DNA of 5,840 bases, taken from the NCBI GenBank assembly GCA_016288355.1, contig JAEEYY010000087.1, positions 1 through 5,840 of the forward strand, in the 5' to 3' direction. This stretch comes from Synergistes sp. GTDB taxonomy: Bacteria > Synergistota > Synergistia > Synergistales > Synergistaceae. Below, one piece after another: positions 5,555 through 5,840 of this stretch (position 1 is the first letter of the stretch; the number at the start of each line of letters is the position of its first letter). The notes beneath the pieces are model-generated. The model worked only from the letters and a program-made list of their open reading frames with translations, ran no database searches and was not told where the DNA came from. Made by a program: the position numbers and the translations under genes.

Positions 5555-5575
5555 ACCACCGGCTCAGCCGGTGGT
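5555..5575 (+). repeat. IS right-end hairpin
   Basis: ACCACCGGC (5555-5563) and GCCGGTGGT (5567-5575) form a perfect 9-bp stem with a TCA loop. It is the counterpart of the left-end hairpin and shares the CCGGC core, as expected for subterminal hairpins bound by an IS200/IS605-family transposase. Confidence 0.82.
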
Positions 5576-5840
5576 TATGATTTTCTTAAACCGCTCAAAA
5601 CGGCAGTGAAACGCTCATATGTGCATTTTTGAAAACAGCGATTTGCGATAAAGCGGGCAGCAGTAACGAACGCATTTCAACACGATCTGAAACACCGACA
5701 TTTTTGAAACACTGGTCAATTGCAAGTTGAAATTCCACATAGAAGGGGTAAATTCCGGGATACAGACAAGAAGGAATTTAAGTATTCAAAAGCAGGAGAG
5801 CACACATAAGGCAATTACCGAATGCACAGATGACAGTCAA
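5576..5840. other. Non-coding stretch with short repeats, no supported gene
   Basis: I see no gene, RNA signature or clear promoter here. The stretch holds a near-identical direct repeat, CATTTTTGAAAACA (5624-5637) and CATTTTTGAAACA (5699-5711). It also has an inverted repeat TAAATTCC (5749-5756) / GGAATTTA (5773-5780) and a further AAATTCC at 5730-5736. Repeats of the type CATTTTTGAAA are reminiscent of the multiple terminal repeats of IS21-family elements, so this may be the edge or remnant of another mobile element. That reading is a weak inference. Confidence 0.35.

Larger units (their letters stand above)
4860..5585 (+). mobile_element. IS200-like insertion sequence (IS200/IS605 family), single tnpA
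   Basis: One Y1 transposase gene lies between a left-end hairpin (4866-4884) and a right-end hairpin (5555-5575). This is the structure of IS200-type elements, which move as single-stranded DNA, lack terminal inverted repeats and make no target duplication. The hairpin-to-hairpin span of about 710 bases is close to the usual size of IS200. No tnpB or ωRNA-bearing part is present. The exact cleavage sites cannot be fixed by eye, so both boundaries are approximate to within about 15 bases. The element begins within about 10-15 bases of the metQ terminator T-tract. Its DNA is visibly more AT-rich than the operons, which fits recent arrival. Confidence 0.88.

Noticed and set aside
5624..5711. CRISPR-like repeats
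   Set aside because: There are only two short, slightly different copies, with no regular spacer series and no cas gene.
5691..5840. Open frame of about 50 codons running off the right edge
   Set aside because: It has no ATG or GTG start, no ribosome site and no recognisable protein motif. The region also carries repeats, so chance openness is more likely.

Overview
The window comes from a bacterium with moderately GC-rich coding DNA and frequent use of ATA for isoleucine. The MetQ-type binding protein has a plain signal peptide with no lipobox cysteine, which fits an outer-membrane-bearing (diderm) cell. The codon style and the gene mix suggest Synergistota (a Cloacibacillus-like organism), but this is inference and no marker gene is present.

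Bases 1-2060 (minus strand) hold a cobalamin-uptake operon. It reads from a sigma70-type promoter (2059-2031) through a cobalamin riboswitch, an intrinsic terminator (about 1873-1848), a BtuF-like binding protein, a BtuD-like ATPase and the first 50 codons of a BtuC/FecCD-type permease that runs off the left edge. The coding regions overlap by a few bases.

Bases 2091-4851 (plus strand) hold a divergent methionine-uptake operon. It has a near-consensus promoter (TTGACA-N17-TACAAT), a 28-codon leader peptide with three consecutive Met codons, an intrinsic terminator at 2261-2293, then metN, metI, metQ and a strong terminator at 4816-4851. The leader RNA can form three mutually exclusive pairings: a Shine-Dalgarno/anti-Shine-Dalgarno stem, an antiterminator and the terminator. 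The Met codons lie about 15 nt before the antiterminator arm. This is the architecture of ribosome-mediated attenuation, here apparently sensing Met-tRNA, and it is the most interesting signal in the window. No SAM riboswitch or T-box is visible.

Bases about 4860-5585 hold an IS200-like insertion sequence. A single Y1 (HUH) transposase gene lies between a left-end and a right-end hairpin. The transposase ribosome binding site can be sequestered by an upstream 9-base complement. The element lies immediately after the metQ terminator. Its base composition is visibly more AT-rich than that of the neighbouring operons.

Bases 5576-5840 contain no gene that I can support. They hold a direct repeat, a small inverted repeat and an open frame without a start codon. 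They may be the edge of another mobile element.

The two transporters share a logic: cobalamin is the cofactor of MetH-type methionine synthase, so the two divergent units supply the vitamin for making methionine and the amino acid itself. Each seems to be controlled by premature termination, one through an RNA aptamer and the other through a translated leader.
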